A stretch of 64,000 nucleotides of DNA from Azospirillum humicireducens (GTDB lineage Bacteria > Pseudomonadota > Alphaproteobacteria > Azospirillales > Azospirillaceae), in contig NZ_CP028904.1 in the NCBI RefSeq assembly GCF_001639105.2, forward strand, positions 140,990-204,989, read 5' to 3'. The notes beneath the pieces are model-generated. The model saw only the letters and a list, made by a program, of their open reading frames with translations, was not told where the DNA came from and made no database searches. This document shows, one piece after another, positions 27,201 to 35,983 of the stretch; the stretch's first letter is position 1, and each line of letters begins with the position of its first letter. The translations under genes were made by a program, and so were the position numbers.

Positions 27201-30200
27201 GCGCATCAATTGCAACTGGTGGCCGCGGCGCCATCCGGCACCTACCGCCTTTCGCGCGACGTCGACGCGGGCGCCACCGCCGACAGCAGCAATGCGGGGA
27301 TCTGGTCCTCCTCCGGCTTCATGCCGATCGGGACCGGCGGCACGCCGTTCTCGGGCACCTTCGACGGCGGCGGACACACGATTTCCAACCTCACCATCAA
27401 CCGTCCCTCGACGGACGGGGTCGGCCTGTTTTCCATGGCCGTGACCGCATCGGTCATCAGCAACCTGACGCTGACCGGGACGGTGACGGGCCGGGCCTAC
27501 ACCGGCGGGCTGGCGGCATTAGGCTACGGCCTCGTCAACAACGTCAACACCGCGGTGACGGTGACGGGGACCGACCAGGTCGGCGGGCTGATCGGCGATA
27601 TGTCGGGCGGCAGCGTCATCGACTCGTCCGCCGCCGGCGCGGTGAACGGAGCATCCAGCATCGGCGGACTGATCGGCAACCTCGGAGATCAGGGCGTCAT
27701 ACTGACCCGGAGCCATGCCACCGGGACCGTCACCAGCATTGCAAGCGGCGCACAATTTAACATTGGCGGTCTGGTCGGCTCAAACCTCGGTACGCCCATC
27801 GTATCCTCCTACGCCACCGGCGACGTGAGGACCGCCTCGGCCACCGCCAACTACTCCGGCGGGCTGGTCGGCGCCAACTACGGAACGATCCGGGATTCCT
27901 ACGCAACCGGGTCTGTCACGAACTCCTCGTACGCCGGCGGGCTGGTCGGCCAAAACTCGGGCGACATAACCAATGCCTATGCCACCGGCCAGGTTGGCAA
28001 CGCCGACGTGAACACGGTTGGCGGCCTGATCGGGCAGAACATCAGCGGCACGCTGTCGAAGGTGTACGCGACCGGCTCCGTCACCGGCACCAGCAAAGTC
28101 GGCGGCCTGATCGGAGACAACACCGCCGGCGTGACGCAAGCCTACGCCACCGGCGCGGTGAGCGGTGGGAGCACCGACGTCGGCGGCCTGATCGGAAGTA
28201 ACGGCGGCACCGTGACCGCCTCCTATTGGGATAAGGAGACCACCGGGCAGGCCAACTCGGCCGGCGGCGGCGGGGTGGTCGGCCTGACCACGGCGCAGGC
28301 GCGGGACAAGAGCAATTACGCCGGTTGGAACTTCGCCACCGACTGGTATCAGGAGGGCGACCTGCGCCCGATCGGCCGGTGGGAGGCATCGGCGGACGGC
28401 ACCATCACCAACGCGCATCAATTGCAGCTGGTGGCCGCGGCGCCATCCGGCACCTACCGCCTTTCGCGCGACATCGACGCGGGCGCCACCGCCGGCAGCA
28501 GCAATGCGGGGATCTGGTCCTCCTCCGGCTTCGTGCCGATCGGGTCAGGCGGCACGCCGTTCTCGGGCACCTTCGACGGCGGCGGACACACGATTTCCAA
28601 CCTCACCATCAACCGTCCCTCGACGGACGGGGTCGGCCTGTTTTCCAATGCCTGGGCCGGATCGGTCATCCGCGATCTGACGCTGACCGGGACCGTGACG
28701 GGCGGGATGTATACCGGCGGGCTGGCGGGGCATGGCAGCGGCCTCATCAAAAACGTCAACACCGCGGTGACGGTGACGGGCACCGAGCGTGTTGGCGGGC
28801 TGGTCGGCGAGATGGCCCAAGACATGGCCGGCGGCAGCGTCATCGACTCGTCCGCCGCCGGCGCGGTGAACGGAGCATCCAACATCGGCGGACTGATCGG
28901 CATTCTCGGAGAGCAGGGCGTCATACTGACCGGGAGCCATGCCACCGGGACCGTCACCAGCATTGCGAGCGGCGCACAATCCTACATTGGCGGTCTGGTC
29001 GGCTTCAACAGCGGAACGCCCATCGAATCCTCCTACGCCACCGGCGACGTGAGGAAGAGTTCGGGCACAAGCAACTACTCCGGCGGGTTGGTCGGCTTCA
29101 ACACCGGAACGATCCGGAATTCCTACGCAACCGGGTCTGTCACCAACTCCTCGACGGCCGGCGGGCTGGCCGGCTACAACGAGAGCAGCATATCCAATGC
29201 CTATGCCACCGGCCAGGTTGGCAACGCCGACGCGGACACGGTCGGCGGCCTGATCGGGCAGAACAGCGGCACGCTGTCGAAGGTGTACGCGACCGGCTCC
29301 GTCACCGGCACCAGCAAAGTCGGCGGTCTGATCGGAAACAACGATGGCGCCGCCGTGACGCAAGCCTACGCCACCGGCGCGGTGACCGGTGGGAACACCG
29401 ACGTCGGCGGCCTGATCGGACTCAGCTGGGGCGCCGTGACCGCCTCCTATTGGGATACGGAGACCACCGGGCAGGCCAGCTCGGCCGGCGGCGACGGGGT
29501 GGTCGGCCTGACCACGGCGCAGGCGCGGGACAAGAGCAATTACGCCGGTTGGAACTTCACCACCGACTGGTATCAGGAGGACGACCTGCGCCCGATCGGC
29601 CGGTGGGAGGCATCGGCGGACGGCACCATCACCAACGCGCATCAATTGCAGCTGGTGGCCGCGGCACCATCCGGCACCTACCGCCTTTCGCGCGACATCG
29701 ACGCGGGCGCCACCGCCGGCAGCAGCAATGCGGGGATCTGGTCCTCCTCCGGCTTCGTCCCGATCGGGTCGGGCGGCACGCCGTTCTCGGGCACCTTCGA
29801 CGGCGGCGGACACACGATTTCCAACCTCACCATCAACCGTTCCTCGACGGACGGGGTCGGCCTGTTTTCCGAGGCCGGGGCCGCATCGGTCATCCGCGAC
29901 CTGACGCTGACCGGGACCATGACGGGCGGCGCGTACACCGGCGGGCTGGCGGGGCGCGGCAGCGGCCTCATCAAGACCGTCAACACCGCGGTGACGGTGA
30001 CGGGCACCGACCATGTCGGCGGACTGGTCGGCGAGATGGCCGGCGGCAGCGTCATCGACTCGTCCGCCGCCAACGAGGTGAACGGAGAGGGCTACATCGG
30101 CGGGCTGATCGGCCGGGTCGACGGCACCACCACCACGCTGACGCGGGTCCACGCCGACGGTACCGTCACCAACATCTCTCAGGGCGGGGCAAGGGCTTTC

Positions 30201-33200
30201 AACGGCGGGCTGGTCGGCTACAACAACGGCGGGACCATCGAATCCTCCTACGCCACCGGCGAGGTGAGGGCCGACTCGGGCACTGCCAACTACTCCGGCG
30301 GGTTGGTCGGCGAAAACACCGGCACGATCCGCGATTCCTACGCAACCGGGAACGTCCCCGGCTCCTGGGATGCCGGCGGGCTGGTCGGCAGAAACTGGGG
30401 CAACATATCCAATTCCTATGCCACCGGCTCGGTCGGCGGCGACGGGATGAACAGTGTCGGCGGACTGATCGGGGACCACTACACCGGTACGCTGTCGAAC
30501 GTGTATGCGACCGGTTCCGTCAACGGCAACGGGCCGGTCGGCGGCTTGATCGGCTACATGGAAGCCGGTTCCCTCGCCGACGCCTTCGCCTCCGGTGACG
30601 CAAACAGCGCCTTCAGCCCGGTGGGCGGCCTGATCGGCCTAGTGGCCAGTGGCAGCGTCACGCGGGCCTATGCCACCGGGTCGGTAACCTGGTCCACCGG
30701 GCCGTACAACAGCCTGACTCCTTACGCCGGCGGCCTGATCGGCTTCAATGGCGGCACGGTCTCGCAGGTCTATGCCACCGGCAGCGTCACCGGCACCGAC
30801 GTTGTCGGCGGCCTGATCGGACGCAACAATGGCCGCGTGACGCAAGCCTACGCCACCGGCGCGGTCAGCGGCTCGGGCAGCGCCATCGGCGGCCTGATCG
30901 GCTCCGGCAACGGCACCGTGACCGCCTCCTATTGGGATATGGACGGCACCGGGCAGGCCAACTCGGCCGGCGGCAGCGGGGCGGTCGGCCTGACCACCGC
31001 CGAAATGCAGACCCGGAGCAGCTTCAGCGGCTGGGACTGGAGGGTGTGGGCGCCGCCCGTAACGGGCAGCTACCGGCCGGAGCTGTACGGCGTCTCCGGG
31101 GTGGTCGGGGGTATCCGCAGCATCACCTATGGCGACGACCCGGCCGGCGCCGCAGTCACGATGGTCGGCGGCGGCTGGTGGAACAGCGTCACCGGCACCC
31201 TGTCCGTCGGCAGCCTCACGGCCACCGAAGCCGGGGCGTATGACCTCGCCGTGTCGGGTGCCAGCGGCACCACCCGCACCGGCAACGCCACACGCTTCGC
31301 CGGAGCCGGCATCGTCGACAAGGCGACGCTGACCATCACCGCCGCCAACGGCAGCATGACCTATGGCGACACCCCGCCGACCGGCATCACCTACACCGCA
31401 ACCGGCTGGAAGAACGGCCAGACCAGCAGCCTGCTGACCGGTGTCACCACGAGCACCACCGCCACCGCCACCTCGAACGTCGGCAGCTACGCCACCTCGG
31501 CCTCCGGCGGCTCGCTGAGCGGAGCCGCCACCGGCAACTACACCCTCAGCTACGTCAATGGCGCGATGACCGTGACTCCGGCGACGCTGACCGTCACCGC
31601 CGGCAACAGCAGCATGGTCTATGGCGACACCCCGCCGTCCGACATCGCCTACACCGCAACCGGCTGGAAGAACGGCCAGACCAGCAGCCTGCTGAGCAGC
31701 GTCACCACGGCCACCACCGCCACCGCCACCTCGAACGCCGGCAGCTACGCCACCTCGGCCTCCGGCGGCTCGCTGAGCGGAGCCGCCACCGGCAACTACA
31801 GCCTCAGCTATGTCGACGGCACGATGAGCGTCACCCCGGCGACGCTGACCGTCACCGCCGGCAACGGCAGCATGGTCTATGGCGACACCCCGCCGTCCGA
31901 CATCGCCTACACCGCAACCGGCTGGAAGAACGGGCAGACCAGCAGCCTGCTGAGCAGCGTCACCACGGCCACAACCGCGACCGCCACCTCGAACGCCGGC
32001 AGCTACGCCACCTCGGCCTCCGGCGGATCGCTGAGCGGCGGCGCCACCGGCAACTACACCCTCAGCTATGTCAACGGCACGATGAGCGTCACCCCGGCGA
32101 CGCTGACCGTCACCGCCGCCGACAGCAGCATGGTCTATGGCGACACCCCGCCGTCCAACATCGGCTACACCGCCACCGGCTGGAAGAACGGCCAGACCGA
32201 CAGCCTGCTGAGCAGCGTCACCACGTCCACGACCGCGACCGCCACCTCGAACGTCGGCAGCTACGCCACCTCGGCCTCCGGCGGCTCGCTGGGCGGCAGC
32301 GCCACCGGCAACTACAGCCTCAGCTATGTCGATGGCACGATGAGCGTCACCCCGGCGACGCTGACCGTCACCGCCGGCAGCGGCAGCATGGTCTATGGCG
32401 GCAGCGTGCCCACCATCGGCTACGCCACCACGGGCTGGAAGAACGGGCAGACCGGCAGCCTGCTGACCGGAGTCAGCACGGGCACCGCCGCGACCTCCAC
32501 CTCGAACATCGGCAGCTATGCCACGTCGGCCTCCGGCGGCACGCTGGGGGGAGACGCCACCGGCAACTACACCATCCTCCATCAGTCCGGCGCCGTGTCG
32601 GTCACGCCGCGCCAGATCAGCGTGACGGCGGACGGCAAGAGCCGGGTCTACGGCGACGCCAACCCGACCCTGACCTACAGCGTCGGCGGCGACGGTCTCG
32701 TCAACGGCGACACGCTGTCGGGCACGCTCGCCACGGCCGCCGGGGCGACGGCGTCGTTGGGGTCCTATGCCATCGGCCAGGGCACGCTGGCGGCCTCGCT
32801 CAACTACAGCCTCGTCTTCAACCCCGGCACGCTGTCGGTCACCGCACGCCCGATCACAGTTACGGCGGACGGCAAGAGCCGGATCTACGGCGACGCCAAC
32901 CCCGCCCTCACCTACAGCGTCGGCGGCGCCAGCCTCGTCAATGGCGACACGCTGTCGGGAACGCTCGCCACGGCAGCGGGGACGGCGTCGGCGGTGGGAG
33001 CCTATGCCATCGGCCAGGGCACGCTGGCGGCCTCGCTCAACTACAGCCTCGTCTTCAACCCCGGCACACTGTCGGTCACCGCGCGCCCGATCACCGTGAC
33101 GGTGGACAGCAAGAGCCGGGCCTTCGGAGACGCCAATCCCGCCCTCACCTACAGCGTCGGCGGTGCCGGCCTCGTCAACGGCGACACGCTGTCAGGCGCA

Positions 33201-33677
33201 CTCGCCACGGCAGCGGGGACGGCGTCGCCGGCCGGCTCCTATGCCATCAGCCAGGGCACGCTGGCAGCCTCGTCCAACTACGCGCTGACCTTTGGGACGG
33301 GCGTGCTCACCGTGCAACAGGCCGACAGCAGCAGTGTGCCGCCGACCAACGCACCGCCCCCGCAGGAGGTGGCACGTCAGGTCATTGTGGCGACGCTGCC
33401 GCGCAATCTGGTCGAAACCACGGGTCAGGGGACGGACACCGCGTTCTCCGGCGACGGTATCGTCCTGTCCGTCGGCGACAGTGCCCCCAACACCGGAACC
33501 CGAAGCGCGACCGCGTCCGCCAGCCCGGGTGCCGACAGCCAAGGCGGGAACGGCGTGCGGCAGGACGGCGGCGACGCCGCCTGCATCGGCGGGGCCGCCG
33601 GAGCAGCCTGTGCCGCTCAGCCGCATCCGGCCAACACGCGGGTCGGCCGCTTCCTGCGCTTCTTCCAACAGCCGTGA
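24264..33677 (+). CDS. Two-partner secretion exoprotein (filamentous-haemagglutinin-like adhesin with GLUG and MBG repeats)
   Basis: 3137 residues. The long signal peptide is 1-43 (RRLQILMASVALLAGRESTA, cleaved near ALAQA). The TPS/haemagglutinin secretion domain follows (about 45-300), with VNWQSFSIGAGNTVHVNN and the NPNG-like INPAGVAVG. Residues ~605-2270 are dozens of GLUG units (GGLIG/GGLVG every ~25-45 residues) arranged in three long near-identical blocks. Residues ~2354-2784 are five 86-residue MBG-type repeats, then three 79-residue repeats to ~3020. The tail has two cysteines (3107, 3116) close to the C-terminus. It is exported by the adjacent transporter, whose GTG overlaps the stop. 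Surface adhesion or biofilm is the likely role by family. Confidence 0.9.
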   Translation: MTSVDSQAFRRAGSSSRPSRRLQILMASVALLAGRESTALAQALPSGPSVAAGSVSISTPSGTSLIVDQSSPNAVVNWQSFSIGAGNTVHVNNGGGATLNRVTGNVPSRLDGSLTATGSVYLINPAGVAVGPGGRVATGGSFVASTLDVRDAEFLKGGDKTFSGTSKATVTNAGSIGSLGGDVALIARAVDNSGTIAAPKGTAALAAGYEVLARDGAVNGGKFQVKVGGADTEAKTTGTITAAVAELRANGGNVYALAGNTGGVIAATGTATSGGRVYLTAGDDGAVEAGGTIAATRTMETGATQGGDIRVSGGRATVSGTLTARGSSAPPIPGVKPARGAGGTVAVTGRTVTVAGTATVDASGSSGGAVAIGGDWQGGKDAGTKTLAETVANAATTSVAAGARLSADGSAGNGGSVVVWSDERTEFAGTISARGDGVGADGSAGNGGRAEVSGKAVLSFQGTADLRAGRDGAGRTGSLLLDPYDLTISNGTDSGVSGFSATGNDSVLSAGTLTAALGTANVTVSTGSGGSQEGNITVAAPVSWSADTALTLQAAGNIAVNAAVTATGSSAGLVLEHGAGKDYSVAAPITLSGSNATLQIGPTGDLTSYTLLHDMSAFAQLNNDPIGNYALAQSLNADGTTYTDSPVNSAFFGTFAGLGNSISNLTINALSADGVGLFYDAGTGSVIRDLTLTGTVTGAEHTGGLAGYSRGLIRNVNTAVTVTGTNHVGGLAGEMTGGSVIDSSATGAVNGASYLGGLIGSLGNQGVTLTRTHATGTVTSTASGVQSYIGGLVGNNDGTPIVSSYATGDVRKSSGPSNYSGGLVGRNRGDISNAYATGQVGNAEAGTVGGLIGQNVSGALSKVYATGSVTGTNQVGGLIGSNNGTVTQAYATGAVRGGGTDVGGLIGHDGGTVTASYWDTETTGQASSAGGSGVVGLTTAQARGRSNYAGWDFTTDWYQEGDLRPIGRWEASADGTITNAHQLQLVAAAPSGTYRLSRDVDAGATADSSNAGIWSSSGFMPIGTGGTPFSGTFDGGGHTISNLTINRPSTDGVGLFSMAVTASVISNLTLTGTVTGRAYTGGLAALGYGLVNNVNTAVTVTGTDQVGGLIGDMSGGSVIDSSAAGAVNGASSIGGLIGNLGDQGVILTRSHATGTVTSIASGAQFNIGGLVGSNLGTPIVSSYATGDVRTASATANYSGGLVGANYGTIRDSYATGSVTNSSYAGGLVGQNSGDITNAYATGQVGNADVNTVGGLIGQNISGTLSKVYATGSVTGTSKVGGLIGDNTAGVTQAYATGAVSGGSTDVGGLIGSNGGTVTASYWDKETTGQANSAGGGGVVGLTTAQARDKSNYAGWNFATDWYQEGDLRPIGRWEASADGTITNAHQLQLVAAAPSGTYRLSRDIDAGATAGSSNAGIWSSSGFVPIGSGGTPFSGTFDGGGHTISNLTINRPSTDGVGLFSNAWAGSVIRDLTLTGTVTGGMYTGGLAGHGSGLIKNVNTAVTVTGTERVGGLVGEMAQDMAGGSVIDSSAAGAVNGASNIGGLIGILGEQGVILTGSHATGTVTSIASGAQSYIGGLVGFNSGTPIESSYATGDVRKSSGTSNYSGGLVGFNTGTIRNSYATGSVTNSSTAGGLAGYNESSISNAYATGQVGNADADTVGGLIGQNSGTLSKVYATGSVTGTSKVGGLIGNNDGAAVTQAYATGAVTGGNTDVGGLIGLSWGAVTASYWDTETTGQASSAGGDGVVGLTTAQARDKSNYAGWNFTTDWYQEDDLRPIGRWEASADGTITNAHQLQLVAAAPSGTYRLSRDIDAGATAGSSNAGIWSSSGFVPIGSGGTPFSGTFDGGGHTISNLTINRSSTDGVGLFSEAGAASVIRDLTLTGTMTGGAYTGGLAGRGSGLIKTVNTAVTVTGTDHVGGLVGEMAGGSVIDSSAANEVNGEGYIGGLIGRVDGTTTTLTRVHADGTVTNISQGGARAFNGGLVGYNNGGTIESSYATGEVRADSGTANYSGGLVGENTGTIRDSYATGNVPGSWDAGGLVGRNWGNISNSYATGSVGGDGMNSVGGLIGDHYTGTLSNVYATGSVNGNGPVGGLIGYMEAGSLADAFASGDANSAFSPVGGLIGLVASGSVTRAYATGSVTWSTGPYNSLTPYAGGLIGFNGGTVSQVYATGSVTGTDVVGGLIGRNNGRVTQAYATGAVSGSGSAIGGLIGSGNGTVTASYWDMDGTGQANSAGGSGAVGLTTAEMQTRSSFSGWDWRVWAPPVTGSYRPELYGVSGVVGGIRSITYGDDPAGAAVTMVGGGWWNSVTGTLSVGSLTATEAGAYDLAVSGASGTTRTGNATRFAGAGIVDKATLTITAANGSMTYGDTPPTGITYTATGWKNGQTSSLLTGVTTSTTATATSNVGSYATSASGGSLSGAATGNYTLSYVNGAMTVTPATLTVTAGNSSMVYGDTPPSDIAYTATGWKNGQTSSLLSSVTTATTATATSNAGSYATSASGGSLSGAATGNYSLSYVDGTMSVTPATLTVTAGNGSMVYGDTPPSDIAYTATGWKNGQTSSLLSSVTTATTATATSNAGSYATSASGGSLSGGATGNYTLSYVNGTMSVTPATLTVTAADSSMVYGDTPPSNIGYTATGWKNGQTDSLLSSVTTSTTATATSNVGSYATSASGGSLGGSATGNYSLSYVDGTMSVTPATLTVTAGSGSMVYGGSVPTIGYATTGWKNGQTGSLLTGVSTGTAATSTSNIGSYATSASGGTLGGDATGNYTILHQSGAVSVTPRQISVTADGKSRVYGDANPTLTYSVGGDGLVNGDTLSGTLATAAGATASLGSYAIGQGTLAASLNYSLVFNPGTLSVTARPITVTADGKSRIYGDANPALTYSVGGASLVNGDTLSGTLATAAGTASAVGAYAIGQGTLAASLNYSLVFNPGTLSVTARPITVTVDSKSRAFGDANPALTYSVGGAGLVNGDTLSGALATAAGTASPAGSYAISQGTLAASSNYALTFGTGVLTVQQADSSSVPPTNAPPPQEVARQVIVATLPRNLVETTGQGTDTAFSGDGIVLSVGDSAPNTGTRSATASASPGADSQGGNGVRQDGGDAACIGGAAGAACAAQPHPANTRVGRFLRFFQQP
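27168..31044 (+). repeat. Three large tandem blocks within the exoprotein gene (~1.2 kb period)
   Basis: Blocks begin with the codons for WEASADGTITNAHQLQLVAA at 27168, 28380 and 29604, giving periods of 1212 and 1224 bases (404 and 408 residues). The DNA of the blocks is nearly identical over long stretches, and the first block is preceded by a diverged copy (26080-27167). The third block drifts after ~30115 and ends near 31044. Each block is built of GLUG units. Such identity points to recent unequal crossing over. Confidence 0.88.
31325..32614 (+). repeat. Five 258-bp tandem repeats (86-residue MBG-type domains)
   Basis: Units start at 31325, 31583, 31841, 32099 and 32357, exactly 258 bases apart. 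Each encodes a domain with SMVYGDTPPS, YTATGWKNGQT and GNYSLSYVDGTMSVTP. They are likely stalk-forming Ig-like beta domains. Confidence 0.88.
32615..33325 (+). repeat. Three 237-bp tandem repeats (79-residue MBG-type domains)
   Basis: Units are spaced 237 bases apart (marker GATCA-type positions 32615, 32852, 33089). Each reads ITVTADGKSR-(V/I)YGDANPALTYSV and ends LAASLNYSLVFNPGTLSVT. This is a second, shorter class of the same stalk-like domain. Confidence 0.87.
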
Positions 33678-35605
33678 CGGATTCAGTGATGATGTTTCAG
33701 ATGTACGGAACCGAAGCCCGTCCGTCGCGGTCCCGTGGATCCGCCTCCCGCTTGCTCGGGGTGCTGGCAACGGGAGCGGCGATGGGGGCGGCGGCGATGG
33801 GACTCGCCGTCGGTGCGCCGGGCGCCGCCCTTGCCCAGTCCACGGCGATGGAACGCCACCTGCCCCCGGCGGCGGAAGGAACCGGCGGGGGACTGCGCCC
33901 TGGCCCGGCACCGGCGGCGTCCGGGGACGACACCCCGCTGGGGGTCGATGTCGCCGGCTTCCGCCTCATCGGGCTGAACGGCGCGATCATCCGCCAGCCG
34001 CAGGCCGGCATCACGGTCGCGGGCGCGGAGGGGCTGGATGATGCCGGGTTCCGCAAGGCGCTGGCCCCCTTCATCGGCAAGCCGCTGTCGCGCAAGCTGC
34101 TGACCGAAGTCCAGGCGGCGGTGGCGCAGGCCTACCGCGAGGCGGGCCGGCCCTTCGTCTCGGTCACGGCACCGCCGCAGGAGATCACCTCCGGCGTGCT
34201 GCATCTGCGTGCGGTGGCCTTCCGGACCGGCCGCGTGCAGGTCCAGGACGGCGACGGCGGGCCGCAGGATCCCGATCCGGCGCTCGCCGCCGGCCTGCGC
34301 GCGCCCACCGGCCAGTTGATCGAGGCGGACCGCATTTCCGAGGATCTCGACTGGCTCAACCGCTTCCCCTACCGGCAGCTCAACGGCGTGTTCGAGCCGG
34401 GGTCCGATCCCGGCACCAGCAACCTGACGCTGGAACTCAGCCGCCGCAAGCCCTGGCAGGCCTTCGCCGGTTGGTCCAACACCAGCAGCGTCAAGGATCA
34501 CGACAGCAACCGCCTCTTCGCCGGCTTCAGCGCGGGCATCGAGGCGATGCATGACCTGACCGTTGCCTATCAGTTCACCGGCAGCCCGGATGTCGTGTCC
34601 AATCCCGCCTCGGTCGGGCGTTCGGACGGGCGCTGGCCGACCTATGTCAGCCATGCCGGGCGCATCGCGGCGATGACCTTTCCGCGGCAGGCGCTCAGCA
34701 TCGCCCCGAACTACGTCGCGACAGGACAGGAGAGCGCCGGCAACCTCCTGACCTTCCACACCACCACCGTCGAGTTGCCCATTCTCTACCGCTCGGCGCT
34801 GTCCAACATCGACGAGCGGCTTGCCGGGTGGGGAGACATCTATGGCGGCATCACGCCGAAATGGATGTCGCGCAAGACCCTGTACCAGGGCACGACCCTC
34901 GGCAACGGATCGGCGGGCGTGTTCGACCTGACCGCCGGCTGGGCCGTCGCCTGGCAGCGCGCCGGCAACGACACGGCGGATGTCGACGTCCGCGCCGTGG
35001 TCAACAGGACCGGCATTGTGCCCGGCAACACCGATGCGAATTGGAACAGCTTCACCAACGGACGGGTGGCAGGGGCCGACTATGCCTATGGATACGGCAC
35101 GTTCAACCAGGCGACGGCGCTCACCGCCATTCCCGCCCTGACCGGCTTCACCTGGACCACCGCCTTCACCGGCCAAATCGCCGGCAAGGCACTGCCAGAG
35201 ACCGAGCAGCTTGCGCTTGGCGGATATTATGCCGCCCGCGGCTATACGCTGCGCGACGGCAGCGCCGACACCGGCTTCGTGCTGCGCAACGAGCTGCGAT
35301 TGCCGGCATTCCCGATCCTGGGCGCTCTGGAGACAGCGGGTGTGCCCGGCGTCGGGCGGCTGGAGGATGCAGCCGCTCCCTTCGCCTTCCTCGATGTCGC
35401 CTATGGCCACACCTACAATCTCGATGCCCTGCAGGGGGTGAATGAACGCGCCGACACCAGACTCGTCGGCCTCGGCCTCGGCCTCGACTACACGCTGGGC
35501 CGGAGCGTGCAAGGCGGGCTGAGCGTCGGCGTCGCATTGACGGACGGGCCGGAAACGGACCGCGGCACCGTCACCGCCCAGGCACGGCTCTTGATGTCGT
35601 TCTGA
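33674..35605 (+). CDS. Two-partner secretion outer-membrane transporter (FhaC/ShlB/HecB family)
   Basis: 643 residues. A signal peptide ends near GAALAQS. One or two POTRA modules span roughly 95-250 (VAGFRLIGLNGAIIR, GKPLSRKLLTEVQAAVAQAY, REAGRPFVSVTAPPQEI). The beta-barrel contains the Omp85 loop-6 motif as YYAARGYTLRD and the VLRNELRLP segment, and ends in phenylalanine (ARLLMSF), the outer-membrane barrel signature. Its GTG start overlaps the exoprotein stop in GTGA; ATG 33689 is an alternative. It exports the large adhesin encoded immediately upstream. Confidence 0.9.
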   Translation: MTDSVMMFQMYGTEARPSRSRGSASRLLGVLATGAAMGAAAMGLAVGAPGAALAQSTAMERHLPPAAEGTGGGLRPGPAPAASGDDTPLGVDVAGFRLIGLNGAIIRQPQAGITVAGAEGLDDAGFRKALAPFIGKPLSRKLLTEVQAAVAQAYREAGRPFVSVTAPPQEITSGVLHLRAVAFRTGRVQVQDGDGGPQDPDPALAAGLRAPTGQLIEADRISEDLDWLNRFPYRQLNGVFEPGSDPGTSNLTLELSRRKPWQAFAGWSNTSSVKDHDSNRLFAGFSAGIEAMHDLTVAYQFTGSPDVVSNPASVGRSDGRWPTYVSHAGRIAAMTFPRQALSIAPNYVATGQESAGNLLTFHTTTVELPILYRSALSNIDERLAGWGDIYGGITPKWMSRKTLYQGTTLGNGSAGVFDLTAGWAVAWQRAGNDTADVDVRAVVNRTGIVPGNTDANWNSFTNGRVAGADYAYGYGTFNQATALTAIPALTGFTWTTAFTGQIAGKALPETEQLALGGYYAARGYTLRDGSADTGFVLRNELRLPAFPILGALETAGVPGVGRLEDAAAPFAFLDVAYGHTYNLDALQGVNERADTRLVGLGLGLDYTLGRSVQGGLSVGVALTDGPETDRGTVTAQARLLMSF

Positions 35606-35649
35606 GAGTCTGTTTGGCAACCTCAGTCGGCCTCCACCACATTGTACAG

Positions 35650-35815
35650 TGAACCGCACCGGGTTTGTCGGAGGCTCCGTTTTCTGAGAAACCGGGGTCA
35701 TCATGACGAAGCAAGCATCACCCAAATACGCCCCTGAAGTCCGCGAGCTTGCGGTTCGGATGGTGTTCGAGCACGAAGGCGAACATGCGTCGCTGTTCGC
35801 GGCGATCAGCGAATT
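35650..35815 (+). mobile_element. IS3-family element, 5' end remnant
   Basis: TGAACCGCACCGGGTTTG at 35650 with the GGAGGCTCCG that follows is an IS3-type left end. The orfA start at 35703 reads MTKQASPKYAPEVRELAVRM and continues to about residue 36 before turning into unrelated sequence near 35811. The rest of orfA, all of orfB and the right end are absent. The remaining 35816-35983 shows no gene I can name. Confidence 0.75.
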
Positions 35816-35983
35816 TCCACCACGAGCGCGGACGCTATCCCTCCGAGAAAATCGGCGCGGTTCAGACCCCTACCGGCTGGGGAAGCCCCCCACTGCTCAA
35901 AACCCAGGTGATGCTCTCAGCAAGCGCTGCTTACCGGCAGCGCCGGACGTTTCCGACCGACATTTTCGACAAGGCAAGCGACT

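Noticed and set aside
25890..32582. Several 490-760-residue frames antisense to or out of frame with the adhesin
   Set aside because: They repeat with the adhesin's own DNA repeats and have Ala/Gly/Arg-rich low-complexity products; the adhesin frame has a signal peptide, TPS domain and GLUG units.
26100..33325. Regularly spaced repeats considered as a CRISPR array
   Set aside because: Repeats are hundreds of bases long, contiguous and in frame with a protein; there are no short repeats with unique spacers.
33683..35725. A 680-residue frame antisense to the FhaC-like gene
   Set aside because: No domain and opposite to a clear beta-barrel protein with a terminal phenylalanine.
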